A stretch of DNA of 62,000 nt from Liolophura sinensis (taxonomy: Eukaryota; Mollusca; Polyplacophora; Chitonida; Chitonidae), in the NCBI RefSeq assembly GCF_032854445.1, contig NC_088299.1, positions 6,858,324 to 6,920,323 of the forward strand, read 5' to 3'. A model generated the notes under the pieces. That model was not told where the DNA came from. It searched no databases and saw only the letters and a list, made by a program, of their open reading frames with translations. Position 1 is the first letter of the stretch. Every line of letters starts with the position of its first letter. Positions 12,365-23,872 of this stretch are shown in pieces. The translations under genes and the position numbers were made by a program.

Positions 12365-13719
12365 TATGAGGGGCCAAATTAACATTTAATCGAAAATTAT
12401 CGATATCGATAAATAAATTATCGATATCGCTAATTTATCTATCGATATCGATAAATAGCCATATTTATCGATATCAATAAATGAATTAGCGATATGGATA
12501 AATGAATTATCGATATCGTTAATTTATTCATCGATATCGATAATTCATTTATCGATATCGCTAATTGTGGCTATTTATCGATATTGATAAATCAGGGACA
12601 TTAGTCGCATGATAATAATAGCTCCCTTCTAACATCTCGCGAGATTTTGGCGTTGTTTGCATTAGTTCAAATGGCGGGTGTTTCGGATTGGACGATGTTT
12701 CGCGTGTCCTAAACAACACAATAACTCGAGGTGAAAGAACACTACAACAAAATATCGGTAATTTGGATAACTTAAACAATATATTGTCCCAGGATTTGGA
12801 AAACTTGACACGAATAAGCTCAGCGTTGTCAACAGACACTGTGAATTCACTGAACAGGGCACTCCGCGATCTTCAAGGAGAGGTACAAGCCCGTATACAT
12901 TTACGATCTGCACCATTATCATCAAAGGTAGGCATTACAGAAATGGTCGTCGTGGAGACTGACTTACCTACACACCATAGAAGTAATACTAGCAAAAGTA
13001 AGCCAGTCAGCACCATTGCGCCATTATACACATTTCTCAACAAAACTTAACTTTACTGGTAGGGTACGTGTGGTCCTTTGGCTAATATAGTGTATGGTTT
13101 ACCAAGCGAAAAGAGAGAAAAAAACTTTCTCTTGTTTCTTCTCTTGAAGTATGTTTTAGAAGTAGAGAAGAAGTTCCGGTTCGTGTAAATGTGTAATGAT
13201 CCGTTGGCCGCAAATGTATATGTGAAATATTCTGGAGGAAAAAAAATAAATAAATAAATTCATCTTGTTGCTGGAGTTTGTTGATGGAGCTTTATATCGA
13301 AAACGGTTGATCACACAAAGGTAATTTAAATGTAATATATCAATATCGGTTGAATCATAAATAAGCCTCAGTTTTATCTAGCGTAACAACATCGGCGGAG
13401 CTGTCATTTTCATCGAAACTAAACCGGAAGCACTCTTTATCGATATCGCTCATTCATTTGTCGATATCGCTAATTCATTTACCGATATCGTTAATTCTTT
13501 TTATCGATATCGTTAATTCATTTATCGATATCGCTAGTCCATTTATGGATATCGATAAATGGCACACAATTGTCGATATCGATAAATGAATTATTGATAT
13601 CGATAAATGAATAAGCGACATCGATAATATTTATCGATATCAGTAATTCTTTTATCGATATCAGTAAATGAATTGGTGATATCGATAATTCTCGGTTAAA
13701 TGTTAATTTGGCCCCCATA
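12365..13719. mobile_element. Foldback-type DNA transposon with GATATC-rich arms
   Basis: The ends are inverted repeats: TATGAGGGGCCAAATTAAC on the left, and on the right the reverse complement beginning TATGGGGGCCAAATTAAC. They are flanked by the same hexamer TAGATG (12,359-12,364 and 13,720-13,725), a likely 6-bp target duplication. Inside each end lie arrays of short units built on ATCGATATCGATAA (about 12,390-12,595 and 13,435-13,690). The centre holds a coiled-coil-like open frame and a decayed SINE A tail (about 13,190-13,260). The element sits in the first visible intron of the coiled-coil gene, about 70 bp before an acceptor. No transposase is recognised, so it is probably non-autonomous. 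Confidence 0.75.
12671..13050 (+). pseudogene. Coiled-coil-like open frame inside the foldback element
   Basis: The frame at 12,673-13,050 is open for 125 codons and reads like a coiled coil up to about 12,927 (QQNIGNLDNLNNILSQDLEN, then Leu/Ser/Thr-rich). It is followed by a good donor-like AAAG|GTAGGC at 12,928. An ATG in good context at 12,671 is in another frame that stops after 13 codons, so the gene is either broken by a one-base shift or begins elsewhere. It may be a captured exon or the remnant of an element-encoded protein. It does not fit as an exon of the host gene: its donor is phase 0, while the next host exon needs phase 1. Confidence 0.45.
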
Positions 13720-13792
13720 TAGATGCGTAATTTGTACCAAATACCTGCTGAGTTAAGTGCTACAATGTCTGATCGTTTCCCATTTTTTACAG

Positions 13793-13921
13793 ATAAATTA
13801 GAGACGGCCATTCGTGACTTGATCGATATGATATTGTCACAAAGGATGAACGCCACGCGTGTCCTTGGTAACCGATTAGTGCTCCGCGAAGCAGACGTTC
13901 TGGAAACTAGGAAGCGCACAG
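13793..13921 (+). CDS. Coiled-coil protein gene, exon 2
   Basis: The acceptor TTTTTTACAG ends at 13,792 and the donor is CACAG|GTTTGT at 13,922. Entry and exit are both phase 1, and the split codon formed with the previous exon is GAT (Asp), so the join preserves the frame. It encodes about 43 residues, amphipathic and rich in Leu, Ile and Arg (KLETAIRDLIDMIL... to ETRKRT), continuing the coiled coil. A foldback transposon ends about 70 bp upstream of this acceptor, so the branch-point region of the intron lies next to the insertion. Confidence 0.72.
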
Positions 13922-14283
13922 GTTTGTGGGGAGGGTAAATTTGCTTATTGCGTGGTGGCAGACAATTACACATATACGTATATTCCAGTACCTTTTCATT
14001 TCTCTCATTTGCATTCTTTAAGGCGGAGTTATGTATTTTAAGGAGAAAAATAATAGCCATTTTTCAACATTGCCTTTTTTGAAGAATTATAACAATAAGT
14101 GGAACATTGCTACTCTTTCCGATTCTGTCCTTAGTTTATGGTCAGGAAAGATAAGGTTCATAAGGTAGATTATGAGATTTGAGATTAACGTGGTTTCCTC
14201 AACCTCATTTCTTGTGATTAAGTGATGGGAGTAATTCGTATGGGAGTGAATAGTTTCAATCTAAATTCATCTATTTCTGTCAG

Positions 14284-14378
14284 AATCGATTCAGCTGGAT
14301 CTGGATGACAAAATGGAAGACCTAAAGCGGTTGAAACGAAAAATCGACGCAGCATCAAATACGGACTTTAGACTCAGG
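14284..14378 (+). CDS. Coiled-coil protein gene, exon 3
   Basis: The acceptor TTTCTGTCAG ends at 14,283 and the donor CTCAGG|GTAAGC begins at 14,379. Entry is phase 1 (split codon GAA) and exit is phase 0. It encodes about 32 residues, strongly charged and heptad-like (LDLDDKMEDLKRLKRKID...), typical of a coiled coil. The open frame after the donor is intronic read-through. Confidence 0.72.
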
Positions 14379-14594
14379 GTAAGCAGCTCAAAATACACAA
14401 GACAGTTTCAGAGTTTAGTCAACTCTGCAAAAAAACAAACCGAAAACGTTATGAACTCAAGAGATAAAATCTCTGTTGTGTTAGATTTCTTATATTTATA
14501 CTCTTAATTCATACGGTAGTATGTTACTTAACTTTCACTGAAGCTAAAGCTGAATTCGCTAAAGCTAGTTGGCATTATGCGTTGTATTTTTGTG

Positions 14595-14748
14595 GAAGAC
14601 AAGTGATCTTCAACGAACGTCACACTTCACAAATGGTCATTTTCACCAAATCCCGACGAACATCGAGATCGGGGGGAAGTACAAATTCTCTGTCCAAGGC
14701 CGGGATTGAACCGATACCTCTTGTGTCTTGACTGGTAAAAGACTTACA
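14595..14748 (-). repeat. SINE C, head part
   Basis: AGGCCGGGATTGAACCGATA and the AGACAAGTGATCTTCAACGA block, like 5,230-5,330. It lies in intron 3 of the coiled-coil gene. Confidence 0.5.
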
Positions 14749-14906
14749 CAGTTAGAAAGATATATGATAACTGATAACTGTATGGACGTTTCAGACAAAG
14801 CAGTCGCACAAAATATTCCTCGTTAATTTGAAGAGTTTAAAACTTGGAAGAAATGGGTACTTGCTTTGCTTTGATTTTGCTGGGTTGGTTGTTTCCTTTT
14901 CCTCAG

Positions 14907-15018
14907 GAAGAAATCAAATGTGATCTTCGGAAAACTAACTCATTGGTGTCCACATACATGGAAGAAATAGAGGCCTTGCACAAGGAAAAAATTATTCAAC
15001 TGAAATCCCTTCGTCAAG
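14907..15018 (+). CDS. Coiled-coil protein gene, exon 4
   Basis: The acceptor, a pyrimidine tract with CCTCAG, ends at 14,906; the donor is CAAG|GTCTGT at 15,019. Phase 0 in (matching exon 3), phase 1 out. About 37 residues (EEIKCDLRKTNSL... to QLKSLRQ) with regular Leu/Ile spacing and abundant Glu and Lys. The apparent ATG-initiated frame at 14,844 is the intron-exon junction read through. Confidence 0.72.
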
Positions 15019-15228
15019 GTCTGTTTGCTTGTTTGGTGGTTTGTTTGATGGTTTGTTTTAATCTTAGAAGTCCCTGTATCGTAGAAATAAGATATTTATA
15101 CAGGTTAGGCCACCACATAATGCCATGAGTGCCATGTTTCTTACTCGGTGTTATGACCATGAAACTTCTCTTCTTGCGAGCCAGTGATAAACTTAGGGTT
15201 CGTGTTACCAAACGCATAAGTCACTAAT

Positions 15229-15402
15229 CGGCTCATGCTGGCTTCCTCTCCAGGCGTATGTGGGAAGGTCTGCCAGCAACCTGCGGATTGCCCTGGGTTT
15301 CCTCCGGTCTCTGCCAGGTTTCCTCCCAGCATAATGATGGCCGTCGTATAAGTGAAATATTCTTGAGTACGGCGTAAAACATCAATCAAATAAATAAATA
15401 AG
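15229..15402 (+). repeat. SINE A, 5'-truncated
   Basis: GGCTCATGCTGGCTTCCTCT to AAATAAATAAATAAGT, in intron 4 of the coiled-coil gene. Confidence 0.87.
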
Positions 15403-15403
15403 T

Positions 15404-17718
15404 CAATAATTCAAGCACAGCTATGAGGTTAAACTGTTTTACCCCAGGATGTTTATAAATTGTACATATGTACATACTAATTCTTCACGGCAGAACAATG
15501 TACCGACTAAGCTTTGCCTTTTTCCTGTTCTGAGCTTGGTTTTTTTACAACTTGCAATTTATGACGGATGTCTTAAGATGCTTGATAAATACCACCATGG
15601 AGCCGTGAAACAAAAGGCGTTAAACACGAAAAACACACCTAGATTGTTATCACCATTATAAAGACAGCATAAACGAACGGTGCCCTTCGACACGAAAGCA
15701 AGACTGTGTCCAAATCTTCTTTCATGTGTGTGTCAGTCAAATGTCCTCTATAAGGCGACATATAAAGCGTTTCCAATAGGAGGGAATACTGTGAATGGCC
15801 TTTTTTGGACTTTATGCAAATGATGTGACGTCACATCACTTTCTTCAGAAGATTTTTACGTATTAGTCTGGGGAACATTTTGAACAGATGAATTCATTCA
15901 TCTGTTGTCTTTGGCATGAGGTATTCTTTATTTTTTACCTTTATTTGATAACTTTGTATTTGAGAGTGTATGTAACCTAAATTCACATACGCTGTTGGAT
16001 CTATAAGTCCCTCATTATCTTGAAAATACCAGTTGACTGATTAGAGTTTTTCAGGCCTCAACGCCTACGTAGTGTACTTAATTCAGCTCCGAGATTGGCT
16101 ATCAGGTGTATAGCACCCTGGGGAAATCTTATTTGCGTGTTTTTTTCCGATCAAAGGTGCTGTGAGAGAGGATGAAGGATTAGTCGAGTAAGGATTGCTT
16201 TGACGTGGCCAATGCGTGACAATTTGGATATTTTTGTGAATTAGAGGCAGGTTACAGCATGGTTACAGGCTAAGGCGGATTTCTGATTATCCCAAGTCTC
16301 GAATAGTTCCAAGCATAACCCGAAAGGCGGCAAATCCGGAGCGTACAAACTGAATGCTAGTCACCCACGACGCCTTATTTCCCACCGACTGTCCCAGGAT
16401 TGACTGTACTGAGAGTATTAGGTCTTCTGTTCTGGAATGAATTATTCTGGCTTACCTACTGTTCGGGACACACTGGCCTAGCCATTACATGAGAGATTGA
16501 TGAGTTAGATTCGCAGGGGACGACTCGATTTAGTTAATGAGATCATGTTATTACCGGTGCCCTGGCGCCTATAATACTCTCTGCTAAGTTCCATCTGTAA
16601 CTTTGGCTCCCCAAAGCCCTCCTTGCTGGCCTACCAGGTTGACTTCTTGTCCTGATTTTGTCCTCCCAAGGCATATTGTCTATAAAGAAATCCGTCATTA
16701 TAAAGACGCAAACTATACCAACACTGACCTGTAAAACTAATTTGTTCTACCAGTTAGCAGCGTGCTTATTAATATGAAAGGAGTTTCTTTAAGTTTTGTT
16801 ACTATTGATCTGGGGCGGGATTCACGGGGCACTCCCAGGGCTATGTGCACGTGGTTACAGTATATAAGACTTGCAGCATAGAGAGTACAAGTAGAATCAC
16901 TCCCATCAAAGGAATGGCACACGCCAATATCCCAAACACGAACCGAATAAAAGCAGAGCATGGACGACAGTGTCGTAGTTGACAAATGGTTATACTCAAA
17001 CATAACCGAGAAATCTAGGCTGTGATAATTTTGAAATTTGGACCGAACCTGTCCTCACTTCCAAGAAAGCTTCCACAATAAACCCTTTTTACAAACCCAG
17101 AATCCTTAAACAAGATCAAACATTTTGGTCCCGGTTAGCGTGCTATAGTGGTATGCTAGAAGTGCAACGCCAAACTTTATACCGAAATGACTACATTTCA
17201 AGCCCTCGCTTTCTTCATGCACGTGCTCGCAATTTTCTACACTCGAGTTTAAGTGGGCTGAACATTCGTTGTACACATAATATTTAGGTGATTTGGGCAG
17301 CATTAGTTCCTCATGTGAGAATAAGGTCACAACTCTTCAAGCCCGACATTGGCAGTTTAACCGTTGCTGCGCATCCTAACGTGGAATCTATCAACCGACA
17401 TGACTCTCGCTCCACATCTGAGAATCGACATCCGTGCAAATACGTAACGAATCCTTTTAAATTTTGATCATAGACGTGTGGAATCGGAATTTGATGTCAC
17501 TATGGCAACTATAGAACAGATCGTCAAACGCCTTGCATCTTACATCATGTGCATATTTGCCGAAAACTGCCATTTATTCACTGTAAAAATTAAGAATACA
17601 GGCGTTTGATGGAGTATCGCTAAGACACCAGTTTTTGAATCAATAACTTTATATGTAGACTGAAATCATCACATGTCAATGATTCATATATTGTTTGTTT
17701 GATTGGGTGTTTTGCCAG
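15404..17718. other. Intron 4 of the coiled-coil gene
   Basis: The part of the intron after the SINE A. No recognisable element or RNA; short open frames at 16,737 and 17,106 on the minus strand are unsupported. Confidence 0.5.
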
Positions 17719-17837
17719 ATTTCTGTAATCTCTGCCTACCGAATGAAGGTCATAACTCTAAAGAGGAGATGTCCAAGCTATCCACGGCCGTGGAACAGCT
17801 CGAGTCCAGTACATACAAGCATGCCTTACGACGAAAG
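17719..17837 (+). CDS. Coiled-coil protein gene, exon 5
   Basis: The acceptor TTTTGCCAG ends at 17,718 and the donor is GAAAG|GTTTGA at 17,838. Phase 1 in (split codon GAT), phase 0 out. It encodes about 40 residues: a short Cys-containing link (DFCNLCLP) and then a helical stretch (KEEMSKLSTAVEQLESS). The correct frame is closed soon after both splice sites, and it differs from the longer open frame beginning at 17,695. Phase agreement with both neighbours is the main support. Confidence 0.68.
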
Positions 17838-18399
17838 GTTTGACTTTAGTCTTATTTTTCATCATTATTGCTTAGTTTTTTTACCTTATTTGTTTTATTC
17901 TTTTTTCCTTTCCTTAATTTTAAAGCAACTTTCAAATTTGTTTCGAAAATGTTGGACGGTGTTTCTTTTGTGGAGCAGGCCAGTCCCCATGCATACATAT
18001 TTATGGCGCCGTCTCACTGTACTGGCATGCAAGTAACCGAATTCTCCGACTTTATTGGATACGGCCAGTAGATTTGTGTACTGAGTGTGTTATGTAATTG
18101 ACAGTATGACCTACGTCCTCCACTTTTTCCAGTATGTATTAGTTATTTTGTTTGCATGAGGCTAAACGCCACCTTAAACTCTATTTGGGTTACTTCACAA
18201 CGGTGTAGCAACATAATAATAATAAAGGCGACATACAGCAATTATAGTGCTGTCGCACTGAAACGCATTGCCGATGACACCAGACACGACACCTCATCTA
18301 TAGTACACTAACAGCAAATGGACCGAAACTTGGTGTTATATGCTGAGAAGCCAAACCATTTTTTCTGCCAAGTGACCATGGCCAAAGTGCATTTGTTAC

Positions 18400-18615
18400 T
18401 ACCAGTGTTGATAAAAAACCAGTAATGAAGTAGCTCACCCAAAATAGCCAGTAGTGAACAAATAAAACACCCAGTGGCGAAATAAAACTGTTAGTGAAAT
18501 AAAAACATGACCAGTACCGACATACCAGTTGTGAAACAAAAATCAACCAGAAATGATATAAAACTTGTTTTCTTCATTACTGGTTGATTTTTATTTCGCT
18601 ACTGGTTACGGTTTA
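18400..18615. repeat. Inverted repeat region with CCAGTA-type units
   Basis: AAAATCAACCAGAAATGA near 18,540 faces TCATTACTGGTTGATTTTT near 18,576, forming a hairpin. About seven variants of CCAGT(A/G)(G/T)(T/C)GAA precede it. A similar fragment lies at 20,890-20,970. Confidence 0.4.
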
Positions 18616-18734
18616 TTACAACAACATGCTTGTACAGTCGTTTAGATTTCTATCCTCCACTGTCAGAGACATTGTTTCGACATTGTTCGTCCATCATTAG
18701 TTTTGCTTTGATTCCCACGGATTACTGTCATATA

Positions 18735-19125
18735 AAGGACAATATACACTGTAAGAATTTAATGCAAATTTACAGCATGAAGCACTGTATATTGTTACGG
18801 TAAATCATGTTGTAAATATTTTACACCATTTTCCAGCGCAATTCTGCACCTATGTGGTGTAATTTTACTCTAGTCGATATGTGTTTACAGCATTGTCTCT
18901 AAAACTAGCAGTTTGACCATTTACAGTGCACTTTGCTGTATATGTACACTGGTTTTCTTGGTAGATATGTAGATTTTGTTAATTTACAATGGAGTTAACT
19001 GATTATTTACACTGATATATGTGGAAATATACTACTATATTTTGGGTGTAAATATTAAAAAGCACATCTTGTAAAAGAACTGGTCACAAAATTGCCTGTA
19101 CTTTTCACTGTAAAATTACAGTGTA
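18735..19125. mobile_element. Possible non-autonomous element with ACACTGTAA ends
   Basis: ACACTGTAA at about 18,747 and TTACAGTGTAA near 19,118 are inverted. The interior is rich in TTTACA/TGTAAA motifs. The boundaries are not firm. Confidence 0.35.
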
Positions 19126-19328
19126 ATTTGTAATTTCCACGTTATATTTACATTTATAACGTACAGTATATGGAACTACTCAGGCTAAATTAAGTATAAC
19201 TTATCATTCCTTGTAAATCTTTTATTCTGGTATTGCCAAGTTTATCGACAACGTGAAGCTAAATTCTCAGGAAGTCATTTTACTGCCCAGTGGCGTCCTC
19301 ACAATTATAGCGTTAGCCAACAACGCTT

Positions 19329-19455
19329 CAATTTATTTATTTATTTATTTGGTTGGTGTTTTACGCCGTACTAAAGAACATTTCACTTATACGACGGCGG
19401 ACAGCATTATGGTGGGTGGAAACCGGGCAGACCCCGGGGGAAACCCACGACCATC
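19329..19455 (-). repeat. SINE A, minus, 3' part
   Basis: (TTTA)n, GGTTGGTGTTTTACGCCGTA, ending CCCACGACCATCCG. Confidence 0.87.
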
Positions 19456-21208
19456 CGAACCACGCTTCAAGATGCCGATCTAAACAAACGCTTACTGCTT
19501 GTCAACACAACTTTGTCCTAAACCCCAAAGTCGTTGATAACACCTTTTCCAGGCGCAGTGTGTAGTATAAACATTCATATTTTTTGCTGGAACATACATT
19601 GCTATTTATCATAGTGTACAAATGTAATTTTTGATTATTAGAGCAAAAGATAATCTATGTGGTGTCGTTAAGGTAAATAGTTTTTAAATTTCCCTCTAAA
19701 TAAAAACTAACTAATACTTTTGAATTTCTTTGAAGACATGCTTAAGAAGATGTTCATGTATAAATGAAAGTATTGTTTGTCAGGGGAGAGAAAAGATTAT
19801 CGCTTTTGTACAGATCAAATAACTCATTTTAATTGCTTTTTTAGTTATAGGTGGACTATACTTTTTGTACTTCATGATGATAAGATGATCATGCACAAAT
19901 AAACAAATAATACTGATTGTTACAGAGAAAACAAATACTATATTCTGTACCACTATTTTGTAATTGCCTACTAATCAGAGCTAGAAACAGAAGAGGGAAA
20001 AAAGGTGGGGGGGGAAACCTTGTGTTCGAAGTTACTTACATTTCTTGTTCATGATAAGGACCAGGTCATACATTGTTCAACGTGTTAAAACACCCTCTCT
20101 TAGCTCTTTTTTGTCACCAGTCCATGTACTTTATGACTGGTTTCCTCCATATCATATTATATAATAGAATCAGCGAAGCTGAAACAAGATTTAAGAGATC
20201 AACTCAATTCGAAGCAGACACTAAAGCAATATCTTTGACGTGAAAAAGACGTTTCATTATCTCTCAACTTTTTTAATTGCTGACTATAGGCCCATAGTAC
20301 GTGCAAATCGTACAACAATTTCGCATTTCGGACGTTGCAGTTCACTTGGAAGTCACTCTGGTCACATTGATTTCTCAGCAATCGCCGTGTTATTGATACT
20401 GCACAAACAGCGGAAAATGAAATATGTTATACCTTAGGTAATGTTTAAATTTCTTTCGAAACTTTGTAGCATTTATTACCAGTTCCTGAGATTAAAATAC
20501 AGGGACAAGAATCGAATAATACACAAAATCGCTTACACAAAACTTTTTATCGGGCTTAACGGACCACTCCTTACAAAGAATGCATTCGCCGAAAGAGGAG
20601 CACACAACATATATGCGAAAGGAGACGCGCGAAGTCAAAAATTCGGAATATTTTCTGAAATCTTGACATTGCGTAAAATCTCCCAAAGTCTCTAAAAACT
20701 TCATGAATTGCTGTAAAATCTCGTGAAATTTAATGCAATCTCCTTCTACAGGCGTCAACGGATGTTGAAAGCGAACGTTAACACCCATGTAACAGCTTTA
20801 ACTCTTTGAACATTTCGTTTCACTGGAAATGAAAAATTGATTCACTTTGTAAAATACACAGTGCGATAAAATCGTCTCCCCGTTAAAGGAGAAACTAGTA
20901 GTGAAATAAAAACCAGCAAAATCAGTTGTTTTTTGTGAGTTGTAACAGTATCACCACTGGTTGTAACAGGATTATAACTACTATGGTGGCCTGGATGACG
21001 AGATGCTTAACCTTGGTATCCACAATCCAAATCAATCTGTAAATGCGACCACCCCTTTGAAGACACCGCTCATTATTTACGCTTTATACATGTACTTGAT
21101 TTACGCATAAACACGAACCGTCATTATAGGTGTAAATTATCACGGAACTGCTTCATTGCAATGTATCTTCTCGGAAAAGTGCATAGATATTTAATCCTGT
21201 TCATAAAT

Positions 21209-21298
21209 TTGCTGCGCCCACCATCATGCTGGTCGCCGTCGTACAGGTGAAATACTCTTGAGTAAGGCGTAAAACACCAATCAAATAAATAAATAAAT
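21209..21298 (+). repeat. SINE A, 3' fragment
   Basis: CTGCGCCCACCATCATGCTG to AAATAAATAAATAAAT. Confidence 0.82.
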
Positions 21299-21639
21299 TT
21301 GTTGCAAATAGTCACTGAATCTACTTATCCTTTCATTTATTTACACATTCATTTATCGTATTGTGCATCATGATTTTTCTTTCGCTTCGGAATTTAGTAA
21401 CAGTATACACACCTTTCTTTTCCCTACTATTTGCCACCCGTTAATACTTCTCTGATAAACCCCTGTTTATGCCCTATTTATTTCGGCTACGTTATTACAA
21501 TACACATGTGACTTTCGTCAACTCCTGTACCGTAAAGCATTTTATATGAAGAGAGGCCATAAAAGTTGTAGAACTTGCTACCAATCCTGTTGATTATTTG
21601 TCAGTAGAATAACTAAAAAACTGGTGGTTATAATCTCAC

Positions 21640-21766
21640 CTCCGCCCGTACATGGGAAGGTCTGCCAGCCGCGTGGGTTTCTTCCCACCATAATGTTGGC
21701 TGATATGGTATAAGTGAAATATTCTTGAGTTCGGCGTAAAACACCAATCATGTAAACAAATAACTA
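21640..21766 (+). repeat. SINE A, 3' part, diverged
   Basis: GGGAAGGTCTGCCAGCC, CACCATAATGTTGGC, GGCGTAAAACACCAATC. Confidence 0.8.
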
Positions 21767-22209
21767 AATTAAATAGTTGTTATTATAAATTATTTCAAGA
21801 TGGCTTTGTAAAACAGGGAATGTACCAAGATTGCCAAAGTTAAAGTCTCAGATATGATCCGTGCAAGCCCGGGGTCACCCACTGAATAGGCAGATACTCA
21901 GACCCCTTAGCTGTCGCAATGCGATTCTGATATTTTGTACACCAGTTAGGAACTAATTACAGATTATTTAGTACCGCTTTGATAAAGATTCTAGAGTTGC
22001 ACGTGATGTTCAAATATTAGAGTCAAAGCCCAAATATCAACCATGACGGTTGGTTCTTCAATACACCGCCATTGCACATACTATATGCGGAACCTGGCTA
22101 GCAGGTTTTGTGGTTGATTTTACCTTGAACGGGTGCTGTTTGTTGTCATTCATCGATCTAACGTTCAAAATTAGACAACGCTCAGTCTTTCCGTTTATCT
22201 GTCCAACAG

Positions 22210-22873
22210 GTATCTGATTACCGATTGGCCTCCAGTGACCTCAATGACGAGGTTGGCTTCCTCATCGAACAGAAAGCAGAGATGGTCGAGAAAATCGAAT
22301 GTATAGAAAATGCCTTGGATTCCTTGATACTTGCTCCGAAACCGTCAGACCTCCATCACCCTGTCCTCCCGGAAAGCAAATACGAGTTACCTCCCCTGAA
22401 CAAGTGGACTTACCCAAGAGGAGATGAGTTGTTAGACATCGTTGTACCGGATCCGGAAGTCACGTCAAAAACTAGCCTTTCCAGCGAGCAGTCAGTGCCC
22501 ATGCTCAAGCAAGACGACATCGACAAACTGGTAGACCTTAGCACAAATCTTCTATGCAAAAATTCAAAACGAGGAATCAAAGACTTCAAGAAATCTTCTT
22601 TCCCAAGCCTGACTAGGCTGTTACGGACCAAATTGCACAAACAGGACTCAACGTCAAAGCAAGAGGCTGACCTGTTAAAAAGTGAGTCGAAAGAGGACAG
22701 TTCCTCCTTGTTGACATTTCATTGCGAGGAATTGCACGAAGTCATAAGAGAAAGTGTGAGCGATATCGAGGCCCTGCCCTCTCGACCCGGGTCACAGAGA
22801 GCAAGTCTCACGGAAATCCCATCAATGACTGACGGAGATGTCGTTTTCCAAGCTCTAGACGACAATACGAAAG
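22210..22873 (+). CDS. Coiled-coil protein gene, exon 6 (large)
   Basis: The acceptor GTCCAACAG ends at 22,209 and the donor is GAAAG|GTGAGC at 22,874. Phase 0 in (matching exon 5), phase 1 out; 221 codons plus one base. The first 45 or so residues continue the coiled coil (DLNDEVGFLIEQKAEMVEKI). Then comes a low-complexity, Pro/Ser-rich, probably disordered region with a basic patch (KNSKRGIKDFKKS) and an acidic Ser-rich tail. The codon use and length argue strongly for real coding sequence. No catalytic motif is seen. After the donor the frame runs on only briefly before a stop. Confidence 0.78.
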
Positions 22874-22964
22874 GTGAGCTTTTAGTGAAAGGCAATGAGA
22901 CTTGTGCATGCCTTGTGAGCATGTGCTATATGACTAAAAATATACTTCTTCTTTAATTTTTTTT

Positions 22965-23068
22965 TTTTGATTTATTTATTTTTTAAATGGTGTTTTACGC
23001 CGTATTCAAGAATATTTCGCTTGTAGAAATAGGCATGCCAGCATTATGGTGGGAGGAAACCGGGCTAA
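22965..23068 (-). repeat. SINE A, minus, fragment
   Basis: GGTGTTTTACGCCGTATTC, AGCATTATGGTGGGAGGAAA; in the last intron of the coiled-coil gene. Confidence 0.78.
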
Positions 23069-23447
23069 ATATTTTTTGTTTGATTAGTTTTTTTAGATAC
23101 TCATAATGTATATGACAGCTCTTGATCTTGAGTAATTCTGGGCTGGAGACTCCTAATACATTGCAATTAACATCAGTGCGTTTTTCTTTCTCTTCATTAT
23201 TTTTGTACTTCAAGCTATATTGCCTGGGGGATGTAAGTTCTTACTATCTGAATACTTACATGAAGGGGTAGAACAAAACCCTAACAGGGACAGAATTTTA
23301 CTTACAGTGTTCATTACCAAATCCTGTGGGCTACGCACTGGTATATAAAAACTATCACGCCCCCTGACCTACATAGCCGCCATTCTGCAGCAATAAGCGG
23401 TTGACGATACTCGTTTGGCGGTTTGCGCAGTCTAACAGTCTAACGCA

Positions 23448-23657
23448 GTCTTCCTCTCTGACCGTACGTGGGAAGGTCTACTAGCAATTTGAGGATGGAC
23501 GTGGGTTTCCCTCAGGCTCTGCCCGGTTTCCACCAAAACGATGTAGAAAAGTCCGTCAGTAACTTGCCAATGATCGGTGGTTTGGCCGTTCACTCAGATT
23601 CCTTGCATGGCCGCTCAGTGAACGGCGTTAAGCAACAATCAAGTAAATAAATAAATA
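23448..23657 (+). repeat. SINE A, variant with unusual body
   Basis: TTCCTCTCTGACCGTACGTG through GCCCGGTTTCC is almost identical to 24,744-24,822, including changes absent from other copies. The 3' half is rearranged before the AAATAAATAAAT tail. Confidence 0.72.
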
Positions 23658-23687
23658 TTAAACCGTTGATCTATGCTTTTGTTTCAG

Positions 23688-23872
23688 ATAATACCAGCAC
23701 ACAGTCTTCTGCATCCGGAAAAGAAATATTCTCCGTGGCGTGTTTTCATTGGCAGTTGAGCCTCACTTCCTCACCTGGGAGGAGAAAACGAACTTCTAAA
23801 CGAAAGCGTGCCCTGGCGGCAAAACAATTAACTAAGCCAGAAAGTAGTGAAACCAAAACTGACGAAGTTTGA
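23688..23872 (+). CDS. Coiled-coil protein gene, terminal exon
   Basis: The acceptor TTTTGTTTCAG ends at 23,687. Phase 1 in, with split codon GAT matching exon 6. It encodes 61 residues and stops with TGA at 23,870. The sequence is Ser/Thr-rich with a strongly basic cluster (GRRKRTSKRKRALAAKQ) that resembles a bipartite nuclear localisation signal; that role is inference. The seven exons together encode about 553 residues. Possible polyadenylation signals AATAAA lie near 24,246 and 24,259. Confidence 0.7.

Larger units (their letters stand above)
17838..22209. other. Intron 5 of the coiled-coil gene
   Basis: A 4.4-kb intron holding three SINE A copies, the CCAGTA inverted repeat and the possible ACACTGTAA element. 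A short coiled-coil-like frame at 20,167-20,239 was considered and rejected as an exon. Confidence 0.6.

Noticed and set aside
12688-13050. Open frame as an exon of the coiled-coil gene
   Set aside because: It ends in phase 0 at its donor, but the next exon needs phase 1. The exon at 9,206 joins 13,793 perfectly without it, and it lies between the inverted ends of a transposon.
13518-14060. 180-codon minus-strand open frame
   Set aside because: Most of it is the translated GATATC array of the foldback arm, which happens to lack stops.
20167-20239. Coiled-coil-like frame (AKLKQDLRDQLNSKQTLKQ) as an extra exon of the coiled-coil gene
   Set aside because: No acceptor gives the phase required after the exon at 17,719, there is no donor before the stop, and exons 17,719 and 22,210 already join in phase.
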